Shown here: positions 22,523 to 31,823 of the stretch, one piece after another
Position numbering within the stretch: the first letter of the stretch is position 1
Layout: each line of letters opens with the position of its first letter
DNA from: Deltaproteobacteria bacterium
Lineage (GTDB): Bacteria; Desulfobacterota; B13-G15; RBG-16-54-18
Direction: 5' to 3'
NCBI GenBank assembly: GCA_030672385.1
Contig: DAOVGN010000057.1
Span: 1-37,507, forward strand
Length of the DNA stretch: 37,507 bases
Notes under the pieces: model-generated
Databases searched by the model: none
The model's input: the letters and a program-made list of their open reading frames with translations, nothing else
Told to the model about the DNA's origin: nothing
Program-made: the position numbers and the translations under genes

Positions 22523-25189
22523 CTAAGAAGTCGTGATCCTCCTCGGCTGTACGATCCGGGGGGCTATAAAGATCAAGAGTTCCTTTTTGTCCCTATCCTT
22601 CTTCTTCTTTTTAAATAGCCAGCCCAATAACGGGATTTTGTAAAAGACGGGGACCCCATGCACACTACCGGACTTTTCATAGGTATAGATCCCACCGATC
22701 ACCACTACCTCTCCATCCTTGACCAGGACCTCTGTCTGGGCCTCTTTTTTGTCGATGGCTGGTACACCCAGTACCGTATTGCTCCAGTCAGGGGTATCTT
22801 TAGAGATCTTGATCTCCATCCTTATGTGCCCATCAGCAGTCACATGGGGGGTGACAGTCAGTTTCAGGTTGGCCTCTATGAACTCGGTGGAGATCGTACC
22901 CTCCTCTGTATACTTCGGGTAGGGTATACGCAGACCCTGTTCTATATATGCCTCAGTATGATCCAGGGTAGTAACCCTGGGACTTGAGATCACCTGTCCG
23001 TCCCCTGTCTCCTCCAGGGCTGAAATCTTTACCTGCAGATATTTGGTATTTTTTATATTCGCAATTATCATTTCTATGGCACCACCATGGCCGCTACTTG
23101 CCCCAGCAGGTAGGTCCACCACAAAGTCTCCACTGCTGGCCCCCTTAGTCTCTACATTGACATTTTCTTTGGGAAAATCCTCCGTGATTTTCCCACCCCA
23201 CGATATTCCCAGCTCCCTGGCGAAGTTAGTGCTGGCCTCTATGACCTTCGCCTGGATCAAGATCTGAGGGGTCTGGGCATCCAGTTTTTGCACCAGGTCC
23301 TTCGCCTTTTCCACATTGGTTAGAATGTCCTTTACGATAAGGGTATTGGTGCGCTCATCCACGGTTACGGTCCCCCTGCCGCTCAGGAGGTCTTTGACCT
23401 TAGGGGCGAGTTCCGTAGCCGTGCTGTAGTTCACCGGTATCAATTCGGTGACAAGGGGTGCCAGCTCTTCGCTGGCCTTGGTAGCCGCTGCCCTCGCCAG
23501 TTTATCTTTTTGCAACCTCTCCAGGGGGGCTATTCGGATGACGTTGCCTATCATCTCCATCCCCAAGTTGTTCGCCTGCAGGATGACATCTAGTGCCTGA
23601 TCCCAAGGGACATCTACCAATCTGATGGTGACCTTTCCCTTTACATCCTCGGTGGTGATGATATTCAGGTTGCTCACCTCTGCAAAGAGCCGCAGTATGT
23701 TATCGATGTCTGCGTCCTTGAAATCCAGGGTGACCTTCTTCCCTGTATAGACCTTTTGTGCCACCCTCTCAGGGAGGGTGGCAACCGGCACAACCTTCGG
23801 CACCGGCGCTGGAGGGGCAACCTCCTCCTTTTTCACCTCTGCAGGTTTCTCCACCACTTTTACCTCAGGGGGCTTTTTGACGGTGACCACCTCAACAGGT
23901 TTGGGTTTTTCTACCCTAAATTCTTCAGGCCTCGCAAAATCGAGATAGATCCTGCTGTCCTCCTGCTGGACATCAAAGGCCACCATCTTGCACAACTTCA
24001 CAAGGATTCGGGCACTCTTTTGGTCATCAAGCACAATATTACTGGGGGTGATCATCACCACAGGGCTGGCGAATTCATGGGTATCTAAAGGTCTGGTAAG
24101 CTTTGAGGGGACAATCATTCCCTTTACCTCTACCAGCACCGTATCCTCTGGTCCCTTCACCACATCATAGGGGGCCTTCGCCGAGGTGCAGATAATAATC
24201 CTCGATTTATCCTTCAGCTGCTTAAAGTCTATCCCGGTGATCTCTCCCGTCACAGGTACTGCAGGAGGAACCTTTTCCTCCTTGACAACCTCCTTTTGGG
24301 GCGCAGGAACAGGAGGAACAGGGACCTCTGCCTTCACCTCCTTCCCCAACACGACCCTCAACTCATCACCGACGCGATCGATCCTGTGGGCAGGGAGTGC
24401 CTTGGTTGGAATATCGAGGACCACTCTGACCTTCTTGGGGTGATCTCCTAAACGCACCTTTTTCAGAAAAGGGGAATCGACCAAGACCGCCCTCGAAGGA
24501 AATTTTCTCTTTATCTTCCACAGATCAATTACCAAACGTGTCGGCTTCTGCAGAGCAAAGGTATTGTAATCTCCCACCCTTCCGTCTGTCTTCAAACTCA
24601 AGATCACTTTATCTTTTTGGGACTTATCTGCATAGACGCCGACTAAACTCTGAGCAGGAGCCATTTCTTTTGGGACAACTTTCTCCTTTACTGGTGGAGG
24701 GGCCTCTTCAATGATCTCTATTTCCTTCTTTTTCTCCTCTTCCCTGGCAATAAGAGGGCCCCGTTTACCAACGTCTATGTAGAGGAGGGGGCCTTCCTTT
24801 TGGACTTGATATCTGACTAGTTTATTCAGACATATACAGATCTTGGCATTCCCTTCCTGTTGAGTGGCAACGATCTCCTTTATTACATCATCACCAACCG
24901 TTATGGGGGTGGAGACTCCTTCAGCCAACTCCGTTTGTGGGATATCGATCACCAGCTTCAACGGTTGGGGGATGAGCTTAAAGAACGTATACACCAGAGG
25001 GGATTCCCCCTCGATGATCACTCTCTTGCCCTCATCCCTGTCTACTACCTCTATATTCTTAATGAAATTTTGGGGGACGGCTTTCGGCAAGGGTTGTACC
25101 TTTTCACGGGGGGCACAACCCATTACCAATAAGATAATGGAGATCACCACTACTCCACAGCACCCCTTCTTCTTATTAAGGCTCTTCAT
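22523..25189 (-). CDS. pilQ: Type IV pilus secretin PilQ with three AMIN-like domains and a lipobox
   Basis: An 888-residue outer-membrane secretin, longer than many PilQ proteins because of its N-terminal part. The signal ends LLVMGC, a lipobox-like site with Cys25. Three AMIN-like domains follow at roughly residues 45-130, 180-285 and 315-420, separated by Pro/Lys/Val-rich linkers. An STN/N0 domain (VTLDFKDADIDNILRLFAEV), N1-type ring domain, and the secretin channel with VPVFYKIPLLGWLFKKKKK and LLIFIAPRIV complete it. It forms the gated pore through which the pilus passes. AMIN domains bind peptidoglycan. The ATG overlaps the pilP stop (ATGA). Confidence 0.95.
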   Translation of the reverse strand: MKSLNKKKGCCGVVVISIILLVMGCAPREKVQPLPKAVPQNFIKNIEVVDRDEGKRVIIEGESPLVYTFFKLIPQPLKLVIDIPQTELAEGVSTPITVGDDVIKEIVATQQEGNAKICICLNKLVRYQVQKEGPLLYIDVGKRGPLIAREEEKKKEIEIIEEAPPPVKEKVVPKEMAPAQSLVGVYADKSQKDKVILSLKTDGRVGDYNTFALQKPTRLVIDLWKIKRKFPSRAVLVDSPFLKKVRLGDHPKKVRVVLDIPTKALPAHRIDRVGDELRVVLGKEVKAEVPVPPVPAPQKEVVKEEKVPPAVPVTGEITGIDFKQLKDKSRIIICTSAKAPYDVVKGPEDTVLVEVKGMIVPSKLTRPLDTHEFASPVVMITPSNIVLDDQKSARILVKLCKMVAFDVQQEDSRIYLDFARPEEFRVEKPKPVEVVTVKKPPEVKVVEKPAEVKKEEVAPPAPVPKVVPVATLPERVAQKVYTGKKVTLDFKDADIDNILRLFAEVSNLNIITTEDVKGKVTIRLVDVPWDQALDVILQANNLGMEMIGNVIRIAPLERLQKDKLARAAATKASEELAPLVTELIPVNYSTATELAPKVKDLLSGRGTVTVDERTNTLIVKDILTNVEKAKDLVQKLDAQTPQILIQAKVIEASTNFARELGISWGGKITEDFPKENVNVETKGASSGDFVVDLPAGASSGHGGAIEMIIANIKNTKYLQVKISALEETGDGQVISSPRVTTLDHTEAYIEQGLRIPYPKYTEEGTISTEFIEANLKLTVTPHVTADGHIRMEIKISKDTPDWSNTVLGVPAIDKKEAQTEVLVKDGEVVVIGGIYTYEKSGSVHGVPVFYKIPLLGWLFKKKKKDRDKKELLIFIAPRIVQPRRITTS

Positions 25190-25785
25190 AGTTTTTCCCC
25201 CTCCCCAGGGACATGTAATCTCAAAAGGATCTCCTTTGACCTGATATTGCCCAAATAATCTTTATACCGCTCCTCTATGATTACACTGTCTTTGAGGATT
25301 TTTTTCACTTTGCCGAAGTTTCTCCCGATATATGTCCCCTTCTCGACGATATAACCTTTCCCCTCAGAATCCTCCACCATCGCCCTTCCCTCTGTTTTTC
25401 CCACCAGGATGGCCACCAGTTTCAGTTGACTGAGGTCATATTTCTGCAGGGGGGTGAGGGATATCTGTTCCCCGGAGGGTTTTACAGGGGTTTGCATGGC
25501 GATGAATGGCTGAAAGGGGTCCCTCTTGCCTGTGGGATCGTAGACATAATGGCGCTTTTCCTCCTTTTGCTGCAAGGGCGATGTAGAGGTCGCCGGTGCC
25601 GGTGTGGGGACACTTGGTGAGGGTTTTCGGGATTTGGGTGCCAGCATAACCTTTTCCCGACCCTCTTCTTTTTTGCTATCGGTGCGGGGTGACCTGTCGC
25701 ATCCCCCCAGGATAAGGGCGATACCGATAATCAAGATGAGGGCGCAAGGCCCTTTTGACCTTCTTTCTCTAACCATTTTCACCAC
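25186..25785 (-). CDS. pilP: Type IV pilus inner-membrane lipoprotein PilP
   Basis: A 199-residue lipoprotein. The basic start and hydrophobic run LILIIGIALILGGC give a clear lipobox with Cys29. A proline-rich linker with PSPSVPTPAPATSTSP leads to the PilP homology domain, recognisable by YDPTGKRDPFQPF and GKGYIVEKGTYIGRNFGKV. It connects the PilMNO alignment complex with the periplasmic domains of the secretin PilQ. The start is uncertain: GTG at 25785 or 25782, or ATG at 25776. It follows pilO by two bases and overlaps pilQ. Confidence 0.92.
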   Translation of the reverse strand: MVKMVRERRSKGPCALILIIGIALILGGCDRSPRTDSKKEEGREKVMLAPKSRKPSPSVPTPAPATSTSPLQQKEEKRHYVYDPTGKRDPFQPFIAMQTPVKPSGEQISLTPLQKYDLSQLKLVAILVGKTEGRAMVEDSEGKGYIVEKGTYIGRNFGKVKKILKDSVIIEERYKDYLGNIRSKEILLRLHVPGEGEKL

Positions 25786-25787
25786 GC

Positions 25788-26381
25788 CTATTTCTTCTTG
25801 GCTCCCTCAACCTTTTCCAAATATCTATAAGTTGTGGCAACGCATGAGGTACTCAACAGGATCTCCCCCTTTTTCTTTGCGGGGGCCTTTACGAGAGAGA
25901 ACTGCGCGATGTTTACTATGCGCGAAAGGGTGCCCACATGATAAAAGAACATCCCTATCTTGTGATACGACCCCACAAACTTTAATTCCACGGGGACCTT
26001 AGCATAAAATTGCCCAGGCTGCTCCCCCTGAGGTTTAAACAAAAGTAATTCCAAGCCAGCCTCTTTGCCCAGATTGGATATGTTCTTCAACAGGTTGGGA
26101 ATCTCCCTTTTGTCCGGCAACTTGCTTAAGGCCTCCCTTAGATCCTCGCTCATCCTCCCCAACTCCTCCTTAAACTTGTCAAAGTCCTTGGCGATGTTGC
26201 TCTTTATATTTTTTTCTCTAATAAGGTCATTCAACTTCGATTCCTTGGCTTCAATCCGCCTTGTCTGCGGAAGGTGAAAGGCGTACACGTAGGTCCCTAA
26301 GATGGCCGCTGAGATCAGCAAGAGGATACCTACTTTTTGCGGTGTAGGTAACTTGATGATGGTGTCCAGAGAGACTGCCAT
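25788..26381 (-). CDS. pilO: Type IV pilus assembly protein PilO
   Basis: A 197-residue bitopic membrane protein. A single N-terminal helix (VGILLLISAAILGTYVYAF) is followed by a coiled coil (about residues 45-90) and a ferredoxin-like periplasmic domain. FYAKVPVELKFVGSYHKIGMFFYHVGTLSRIVNI is the conserved PilO signature region, here spanning residues of both core strands and helix. It pairs with PilN in the inner-membrane alignment complex. The ATG follows AAGGAGGATCCC, a strong ribosome binding site. Confidence 0.93.
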   Translation of the reverse strand: MAVSLDTIIKLPTPQKVGILLLISAAILGTYVYAFHLPQTRRIEAKESKLNDLIREKNIKSNIAKDFDKFKEELGRMSEDLREALSKLPDKREIPNLLKNISNLGKEAGLELLLFKPQGEQPGQFYAKVPVELKFVGSYHKIGMFFYHVGTLSRIVNIAQFSLVKAPAKKKGEILLSTSCVATTYRYLEKVEGAKKK

Positions 26382-26391
26382 GGGATCCTCC

Positions 26392-26931
26392 TTAAAGGGA
26401 AGTTGAACAGAGCAAACTAAACTTTTTTAGCCTGAGACCTCCCCTCACAAATTGTTCTGTCACCTCCAGTTCTACCCCGCCGAAATATCTGGAGCGCTCT
26501 AATAGGGTCATGAAATTAGCGATAGTCTCATTGTCCAACGCTACACCTACAATCTTCAGCTTCTTTCCATTCTTATCCAAGCTCTCGATCCACATCTTCT
26601 CCGGTATACTCTGGCTCAGTTCGTCTAGTACACATACCGCACTTAACCTTCCCGCTTCCAAATTATTGATGATAGTTAACTTTTTCTGAAGCTTGGCCTT
26701 TTTCTCCTTTAACTTGTCTATCTCACCCACCACCTCATTTATCTTAGTTATCTCTTCCTTGACCAAGTGCAATTGGGCATCAACACGTTTCTCGCGCTGC
26801 TTTGTAGACCAGTTAAGATAAGCGACAGCCACAAAGGTCAAAAAGAGGACGAGGATTAAGATGGAGGTCTGAAATCGAAGGGTTTCCTTTTTCCTCGCCT
26901 CCCGTACAGGTAGTAAGTTTATCTCTATCAT
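26392..26931 (-). CDS. pilN: Type IV pilus assembly protein PilN
   Basis: A 179-residue bitopic protein. The first residues, MIEINLLPVREA, are the cytoplasmic INLLP motif that binds PilM. A membrane helix (SILILVLFLTFVAVAYLNW), a coiled coil and a small periplasmic ferredoxin-like domain follow. It starts three bases after the pilM stop and precedes pilO by ten bases. Length and order are standard. Confidence 0.93.
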   Translation of the reverse strand: MIEINLLPVREARKKETLRFQTSILILVLFLTFVAVAYLNWSTKQREKRVDAQLHLVKEEITKINEVVGEIDKLKEKKAKLQKKLTIINNLEAGRLSAVCVLDELSQSIPEKMWIESLDKNGKKLKIVGVALDNETIANFMTLLERSRYFGGVELEVTEQFVRGGLRLKKFSLLCSTSL

Positions 26932-26934
26932 TTC

Positions 26935-27993
26935 TTATATCTTCCTTAAGGCCAACCCTACACCTACGGCCATTAAGGGGCCGATATCCTTTAAATACTC
27001 AGGATCAAAGGCTCGCAGGTTGACCGCTATGTTTGCAAATGGATTGATGATCTCTACTGGCAAATTAAGCCTCTCTCCCACAATCTGTTTTAATCGGGGG
27101 ACCTTGGAGCAGCCACCACCAAGGTAGATGCGAGCTATCCTCTCTTCGGGGAAAGTTGCGGTAAAGAAATCCAAAGACTTGGCTATCTCCAAGGCAATGG
27201 TGGAAGAGGTCTTGTCAAGCACCCTATCGATGGTATGCGGCGTTCCTTTATCCGATACACCACCTAATTTCAAGCCTTCAGCCTCCTCAAAATTTACGCT
27301 TAGCTCCTTTTGGATCTCTTCTGTGTAAAGATTCCCCCCGGTGGAGATATCCCTTGTGAAGAGGGACCTCCCCCCCTTAACGATATTGAGGTTCATTATG
27401 CTGGCTCCAACGTCACATAAGACCACCAAATCTCCTATCTCCAAGGGATAATTTAGTTCGTACATATTCTCCAGGGCAAAAGAATCTATGTCAATAATCG
27501 TGGGACTCAACCCTGCTTCCTTGACGACGGCGACATAATCTTCGATAAAATCTTTCTTGGCGGCAACGAGAAGGACTTCCATATGTTCCCCCATCTCCTT
27601 TTCCGGGGTTGATAATATTTGAAAGTCAATGTTCACATCATTTATGTCAAAGGGGATATACCGCTCTGCTTCCACTAGGACATTCTCCTCTAGCTCCGAT
27701 TCCGTCATCTTGGTGAGGGTGATCTTCTTCACGATTACCGAATGGCCGGACACAGAGACGGCCACCTCCCGCTTTTGAATCTTATAATTAGAGGCCAATT
27801 CCCTTATCGCCTCCACCACTGTTGTGGAATCCATCAAGCTCCCATCCACGATGGTCTCTGGAGGCAGGGGGTTTAGGCCTATGTTGTTGAGTTGGTAGCC
27901 TTTCCCTGTATCCTTGATGTTCACAAATTTGATGGCGCTGGTACCTATGTCCAGCCCTAGTACCTGTTTCCCTTTACTTGTAAAGAGTCCCAT
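26935..27993 (-). CDS. pilM: Type IV pilus assembly ATPase-like protein PilM
   Basis: A 352-residue actin-like (ASKHA) cytoplasmic protein. VLGLDIGTSAIKFVNI is the first phosphate-binding loop, VVLCDVGASIMNLNIV the second, and IYLGGGCSKVPRLKQIV the adenosine region. It binds the PilN N-terminus and forms the cytoplasmic ring of the alignment complex. It is the first pil gene, 91 bases after the end of the sigma-54 activator gene. Confidence 0.94.
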   Translation of the reverse strand: MGLFTSKGKQVLGLDIGTSAIKFVNIKDTGKGYQLNNIGLNPLPPETIVDGSLMDSTTVVEAIRELASNYKIQKREVAVSVSGHSVIVKKITLTKMTESELEENVLVEAERYIPFDINDVNIDFQILSTPEKEMGEHMEVLLVAAKKDFIEDYVAVVKEAGLSPTIIDIDSFALENMYELNYPLEIGDLVVLCDVGASIMNLNIVKGGRSLFTRDISTGGNLYTEEIQKELSVNFEEAEGLKLGGVSDKGTPHTIDRVLDKTSSTIALEIAKSLDFFTATFPEERIARIYLGGGCSKVPRLKQIVGERLNLPVEIINPFANIAVNLRAFDPEYLKDIGPLMAVGVGLALRKI

Positions 27994-28018
27994 CGATCCA
28001 TCCCCAGAAACCTTTTAA

Positions 28019-28047
28019 ATTGAAATACCAACTTTTTTCAATGTCAA
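28019..28047 (-). promoter_or_regulatory. Possible promoter of pilMNOPQ
   Basis: On the minus strand a perfect TTGACA (28042-28047) is followed after 17 bases by TTCAAT (28019-28024), a weak -10. AT-rich palindromic DNA (ATTTTTTAAAAAAT, about 28061-28075) lies just upstream. No sigma-54 -24/-12 pair (GG and GC ten bases apart) was seen here by eye. Confidence 0.35.
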
Positions 28048-28084
28048 GCATTTTTATAGAGATTTTTTAAAAAATTTGTCCCTA

Positions 28085-29470
28085 TCAAGGATTTAATCTA
28101 TAGCGGTTCAACTTCTCCCTCAAGGTTGAACGGGAGATCCCTAAAACCCTGGCCGTCTCCGATTTGTTCCCCCTTTTCTCTTGCAGCACCTTTAGGATGT
28201 ATCTGCGTTCCACTGCGGCCAGAGGGCTGAACCCATCCACATTATCCACCCATTTCTCTCCTAGGGAGGAGGCCCTTTCCACTTTATTCCTCCTCAATTC
28301 AAGGGGGAGGTCTTCAGGGGCAATTAGATCTCCTCTAGCCAAGATCATAGCCCTTTCAATGACATTTTTCAGTTCTCGCACATTTCCCGGCCAAGAATAG
28401 GCCAGTAGGAGATCGAGGGCCTCATCGGTAACACTTCTTATCTCCTTTCCTAATTCCCTTCCTATCTTCTTGTTGAAATACTGTGTGAAAGTGGGTATAT
28501 CCTCCTTCCTATCGCGTAGAGGAGGTAAATCTATCACCATTACCTTGATGCGGTAATAAAGATCTTTGCGAAATTCCCCTGTCTCCACCAATTGAGCCAG
28601 CTCCTTATTGGTAGAGGTAATTACCCTTACATCCATTTTAATGTCTCTTTCCCCCCCTACTCTCCTGAGAAGATAAGTTTCTAAAAATCTCAGTAATTTC
28701 GGCTGAAGGGAGGGTTTCATCTCTGAGATCTCATCCAAAAAGACCGTCCCCCCTTGAGCTAATTCTATGAGGCCCGGCCTGTTCTCCTTGGCATCGGTAA
28801 AGGCACCTTTCTCATAACCGAAGAGCTCGGATTCCAGCAAAGCCTCAGGGATAGCGCTACAATTTATCTTAATGATGGGCTTTTGTCTTCGTCGGCTTTG
28901 ATAGTGGATGGCGTTAGCCACCAATTCCTTTCCTGTACCACTTTCACCCTGAATTAAGACAGGAGTTCGTGGGGTCTGACTTATCAAGGAGATAAGTTCC
29001 CTCACCACGTCCATCTGAGGGCTTACCCCATAGATCTCTTCCTCCTCTTCTTTATCCCTGTGTTTATAACGCAATCTGAGGAGCTCCCCCCTTAGTTCCT
29101 TGGTCTCCAAGGCCTTCTTGACCGCCAACCGCAATTCGTCTATCTCAAATGGCTTATTTATATAATCATAGGCTCCGGCCTTCATGGCTGCAACCACCGT
29201 TTGCACATCGGCATAGGCAGTCATCATGATAACAAGGGGATCGCTATCTATTTCCCTAATCTCCTTCAGTATGTCAAAACCGTCCATATCCGGGAGCTTT
29301 ATATCCAACAGGATGAGATCGAAGACCATCTTCCGGAGGCAATAAAGGGCATCTTCACCCTTCTGGGCAGAGGCCACTTCACAAGACATCTTTTCCAAGA
29401 CCTCTGATAGGGTGCGACACATCACCTCGTCATCATCAACAATGAGTATATTAGGCTTGACTTCCATCAT
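28085..29470 (-). CDS. Sigma-54-dependent response regulator (NtrC/PilR-like)
   Basis: A 461-residue three-domain activator. The receiver has VDDDE and the phospho-acceptor Asp56 in LLDIKLPD. The AAA+ domain carries Walker A GESGTGKE, GAFTDA (the sigma-54-contact loop) and a Walker B region TVFLDEISEM. A Fis-type helix-turn-helix is at the end (NKSETARVLGISRSTLREKL). It activates sigma-54 promoters when phosphorylated. It starts inside the histidine kinase gene (20-base overlap), so the two form a pair. Its position next to pilM resembles PilS/PilR control of pilin genes, but target promoters are not visible in the window. Confidence 0.94.
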   Translation of the reverse strand: MMEVKPNILIVDDDEVMCRTLSEVLEKMSCEVASAQKGEDALYCLRKMVFDLILLDIKLPDMDGFDILKEIREIDSDPLVIMMTAYADVQTVVAAMKAGAYDYINKPFEIDELRLAVKKALETKELRGELLRLRYKHRDKEEEEEIYGVSPQMDVVRELISLISQTPRTPVLIQGESGTGKELVANAIHYQSRRRQKPIIKINCSAIPEALLESELFGYEKGAFTDAKENRPGLIELAQGGTVFLDEISEMKPSLQPKLLRFLETYLLRRVGGERDIKMDVRVITSTNKELAQLVETGEFRKDLYYRIKVMVIDLPPLRDRKEDIPTFTQYFNKKIGRELGKEIRSVTDEALDLLLAYSWPGNVRELKNVIERAMILARGDLIAPEDLPLELRRNKVERASSLGEKWVDNVDGFSPLAAVERRYILKVLQEKRGNKSETARVLGISRSTLREKLNRYRLNP

Positions 29471-30527
29471 CAATCTTTACCGGGAGGTCTAGAATGAACG
29501 TAGAACCATTCCCCTGGGAACTCTCCACTTCAATCTTCCCTCCATGTCCCTCTACTATCTTATGGGTTATGGAGAGGCCTAATCCTAATCCCTTACTCTT
29601 AGTGGTAAAGAAGGGATCAAAGATTTTGGGGAGATGTTCGGGCTTTATCCCCACACCAGTATCCTTAACCTTGACCTGAATCCATCCTCTTGGTAGATTC
29701 CTTCTTTTTATCTCCACTGTCAATTTCCCTCCAGCTGACATAGACTGGAGGGCGTTGAGGAAAAGATTCATAAATACCTGCTGCATCTGATTAAAATCCA
29801 GGGGGATGGGCGGCAAACCATTGCCATATATCTCTTTGATTTTAATCCCTCTATTTTCTGCCTCCTTCGCCAAAAGACCCTTTACCTCTTTAATAAGATC
29901 CTGGATCTGACAAGGAGCAAGGTTAAGGTGTTTGGGCTTGGCAAAGGAAAAAAAGGTGCGCAACAGATCGTTGAGCCTGTCGATTTCTTTAATGATCCTA
30001 TCGAGATACTCCTTCCTAGGGTCATCGTTACCCAACTCTTCATTTAAGGCTTGGGCGGTGGTCTTGATTCCAGCCAGAGGGTTTCTTATCTCGTGGGCCA
30101 AGGTGGAGGAGAACTCCCCCAAATATGCCAATCGATCCATCTTCACTATCTCTCCATGCATCTTATAGACATGGGTCATATCCTGCAAACTTGCCACCTT
30201 TCCCCTCTCTCTCCCCAGATAGTCGTGATATGGAAAGATCGATAGCTTTAAGGGGGTGTTTTCCTTTCCCTTTTGGAAAAATATTGTTCCATCTCCCCCT
30301 TTCCCTCCCAGACTTTCATTTCCTTGTGACAAAAGGCTTAGAAGACGTTTGCCCAAGAGGAGATCTCCTTTTTTCCCCAGGATCTCCTCTGATGCCTTAT
30401 TGGCAAAGATGATTTTTTCCCCCCTGTCCAACAGAATCACCCCTGTCTCAATTCCATCTAAGATCCCTTTTACAAAGGGGCCAGGTCTTTCTACACTCCT
30501 GGATTTCTCGTTACTTTTAACAACCAA
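29451..30527 (-). CDS. Soluble NtrB-like sensor histidine kinase
   Basis: A 358-residue kinase without membrane segments. A PAS domain (about residues 20-120, GVILLDRGEKIIFANKASEEI) is followed by the dimerisation domain with phospho-accepting His145 in HEIRNPL. The ATPase domain has an N-box (MNLFLNALQSMS), G1 VKDTGVGIKP and G2 GLGLGLSI. The start is a TTG with GGAGGG nine bases before it; no nearby ATG fits. It sits 18 bases after the CheW-like gene and overlaps the response regulator, its evident partner. Being cytoplasmic, it must sense an internal signal or a neighbour. Confidence 0.93.
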   Translation of the reverse strand: MVVKSNEKSRSVERPGPFVKGILDGIETGVILLDRGEKIIFANKASEEILGKKGDLLLGKRLLSLLSQGNESLGGKGGDGTIFFQKGKENTPLKLSIFPYHDYLGRERGKVASLQDMTHVYKMHGEIVKMDRLAYLGEFSSTLAHEIRNPLAGIKTTAQALNEELGNDDPRKEYLDRIIKEIDRLNDLLRTFFSFAKPKHLNLAPCQIQDLIKEVKGLLAKEAENRGIKIKEIYGNGLPPIPLDFNQMQQVFMNLFLNALQSMSAGGKLTVEIKRRNLPRGWIQVKVKDTGVGIKPEHLPKIFDPFFTTKSKGLGLGLSITHKIVEGHGGKIEVESSQGNGSTFILDLPVKIDDGSQA

Positions 30528-30545
30528 GGAATCGGTCCCTCCGGT

Positions 30546-31823
30546 TTACAATGATATTTGCTCCACATCGAGAATCCATACCCCCCCCTTCCCTGATACC
30601 CCTTTCCCTAAAATGTAGGGTTTCCCCTCTATGGGGTGGTATTCGATCTCCTCTCGGGATATGGCTTGGTCTACGATAACTGCTGCCGTGCGGTCCTCTC
30701 TTCCCCTTACAATGAGTATAAGGGGTTTTTCTTCTGTCGATGGTCTAAGTTTGAACACCTGAAAGAGATTCAAAAGGGGTATTTCCATTTCCTTTAACTT
30801 AACTCTTCCGCTCTTGATGAAAAAATCAGCCACCCATTTTTTTACCAGGAAGCTCTTCAATATCTGGTTGTCGGGAAGACCAAAGACAACACCCGAGGCT
30901 CCGAAGAGTGAGACGGCCATCGTTGGTACCTTTGCGGGTTCCTGTATAGCGATATCTGATGGTGAATACGATCCCCTCTCTAACCTCCCATTTAAATCTG
31001 CTATCTCTTCTCCCCCCCCTTCCAGTTCCCCTCTAAATTCTTCCCCAGACCCAAATTGCCTCTGCAGCTCTGTCTTATAGGAGGTTATTGCCTGGTGGAT
31101 ATTCCCCAATCTCTTATTCTCCTCCTTGACCGCTTTTTCCAATTCCTCGATTCTGTCTATTAATCTCTTTATTCCTTCAAAAGATGTCTTTTTTTCCTCA
31201 GGAGGTTTCTGGGTTACTATCTCTTCCCCTCCCATCTCTCGTATCTCTACTTTCTTCTCCTTTGGAGCCTTTTCCTCTATTCCCAGTCTCTGAAACTCCG
31301 CCTTTAACTCCTTCACCAAGGCAACTTTATCGATCTCAAAAGAAAACCGCTCATCAGTCATCCCTTTAGCGACCTTCCAAGACTTTTGCAAGAACTTTAA
31401 GGCAGTGGGGTTAAGTTTGCTTTCATCTAAGAGGAGTTGATAAAGTACCTTTTGTATCAGAATTATAACAATCTCTAATTCATCAACCCCATGGGGAAGC
31501 CTTCTTAGATCTTGGAGGAGGGTTAAGGCCCTGTTTATGTGTTTGGAGCTGATATCCCATTCCAAGGTCAACAATTGTGCCTCTACTTCCTCCAGCTTTT
31601 CCTGAAGCGCACGGGAGGCCAACCCCCTCTCTTGTGTCGGAGGTGCTGTTGGGGAAGGATAATCTCTGTTCGCTGCCCTCACCTCTTTGTAAGGGGCATG
31701 AACTCCTTTAGGCTGGGTGACCGGATTTGCCTGACCTTCTTTTTCTACAAATAGAGTATCTACAGCGGCCTCTATATCTCTTTCTAGATCCGATAAGTCC
31801 CAACTATTATCTTTATCATTCAT
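30546..31823 (-). CDS. Coiled-coil protein with C-terminal CheW-like domain
   Basis: A 425-residue cytoplasmic protein. Residues 1-70 are acidic and disordered-looking. About 75-190 are helical, with LEWDISSKHINRALTLLQDL. About 210-265 form a coiled coil (IKRLIDRIEELEKAVKEENK). The last ~120 residues, with VSLFGASGVVFGLPDNQILK, MEIPLLNLFQVFKL and AAVIVDQAISREEI, read as a CheW-like beta-barrel adaptor: hydrophobic entry strand, IPLxxLxxxF core, and a VDxxxxxEE end. The ATG overlaps the mglA stop (TAATG). CheW domains dock kinases and receptors, so this may connect MglA with a signalling array. I know no named family with this architecture. Confidence 0.7.
   Translation of the reverse strand: MNDKDNSWDLSDLERDIEAAVDTLFVEKEGQANPVTQPKGVHAPYKEVRAANRDYPSPTAPPTQERGLASRALQEKLEEVEAQLLTLEWDISSKHINRALTLLQDLRRLPHGVDELEIVIILIQKVLYQLLLDESKLNPTALKFLQKSWKVAKGMTDERFSFEIDKVALVKELKAEFQRLGIEEKAPKEKKVEIREMGGEEIVTQKPPEEKKTSFEGIKRLIDRIEELEKAVKEENKRLGNIHQAITSYKTELQRQFGSGEEFRGELEGGGEEIADLNGRLERGSYSPSDIAIQEPAKVPTMAVSLFGASGVVFGLPDNQILKSFLVKKWVADFFIKSGRVKLKEMEIPLLNLFQVFKLRPSTEEKPLILIVRGREDRTAAVIVDQAISREEIEYHPIEGKPYILGKGVSGKGGVWILDVEQISL

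Noticed and set aside
27994-28084. Sigma-54 promoter before pilM, expected from the adjacent activator gene
   Set aside because: No GG-N10-GC element with suitable flanks was found; only a sigma-70-like -35 is visible.
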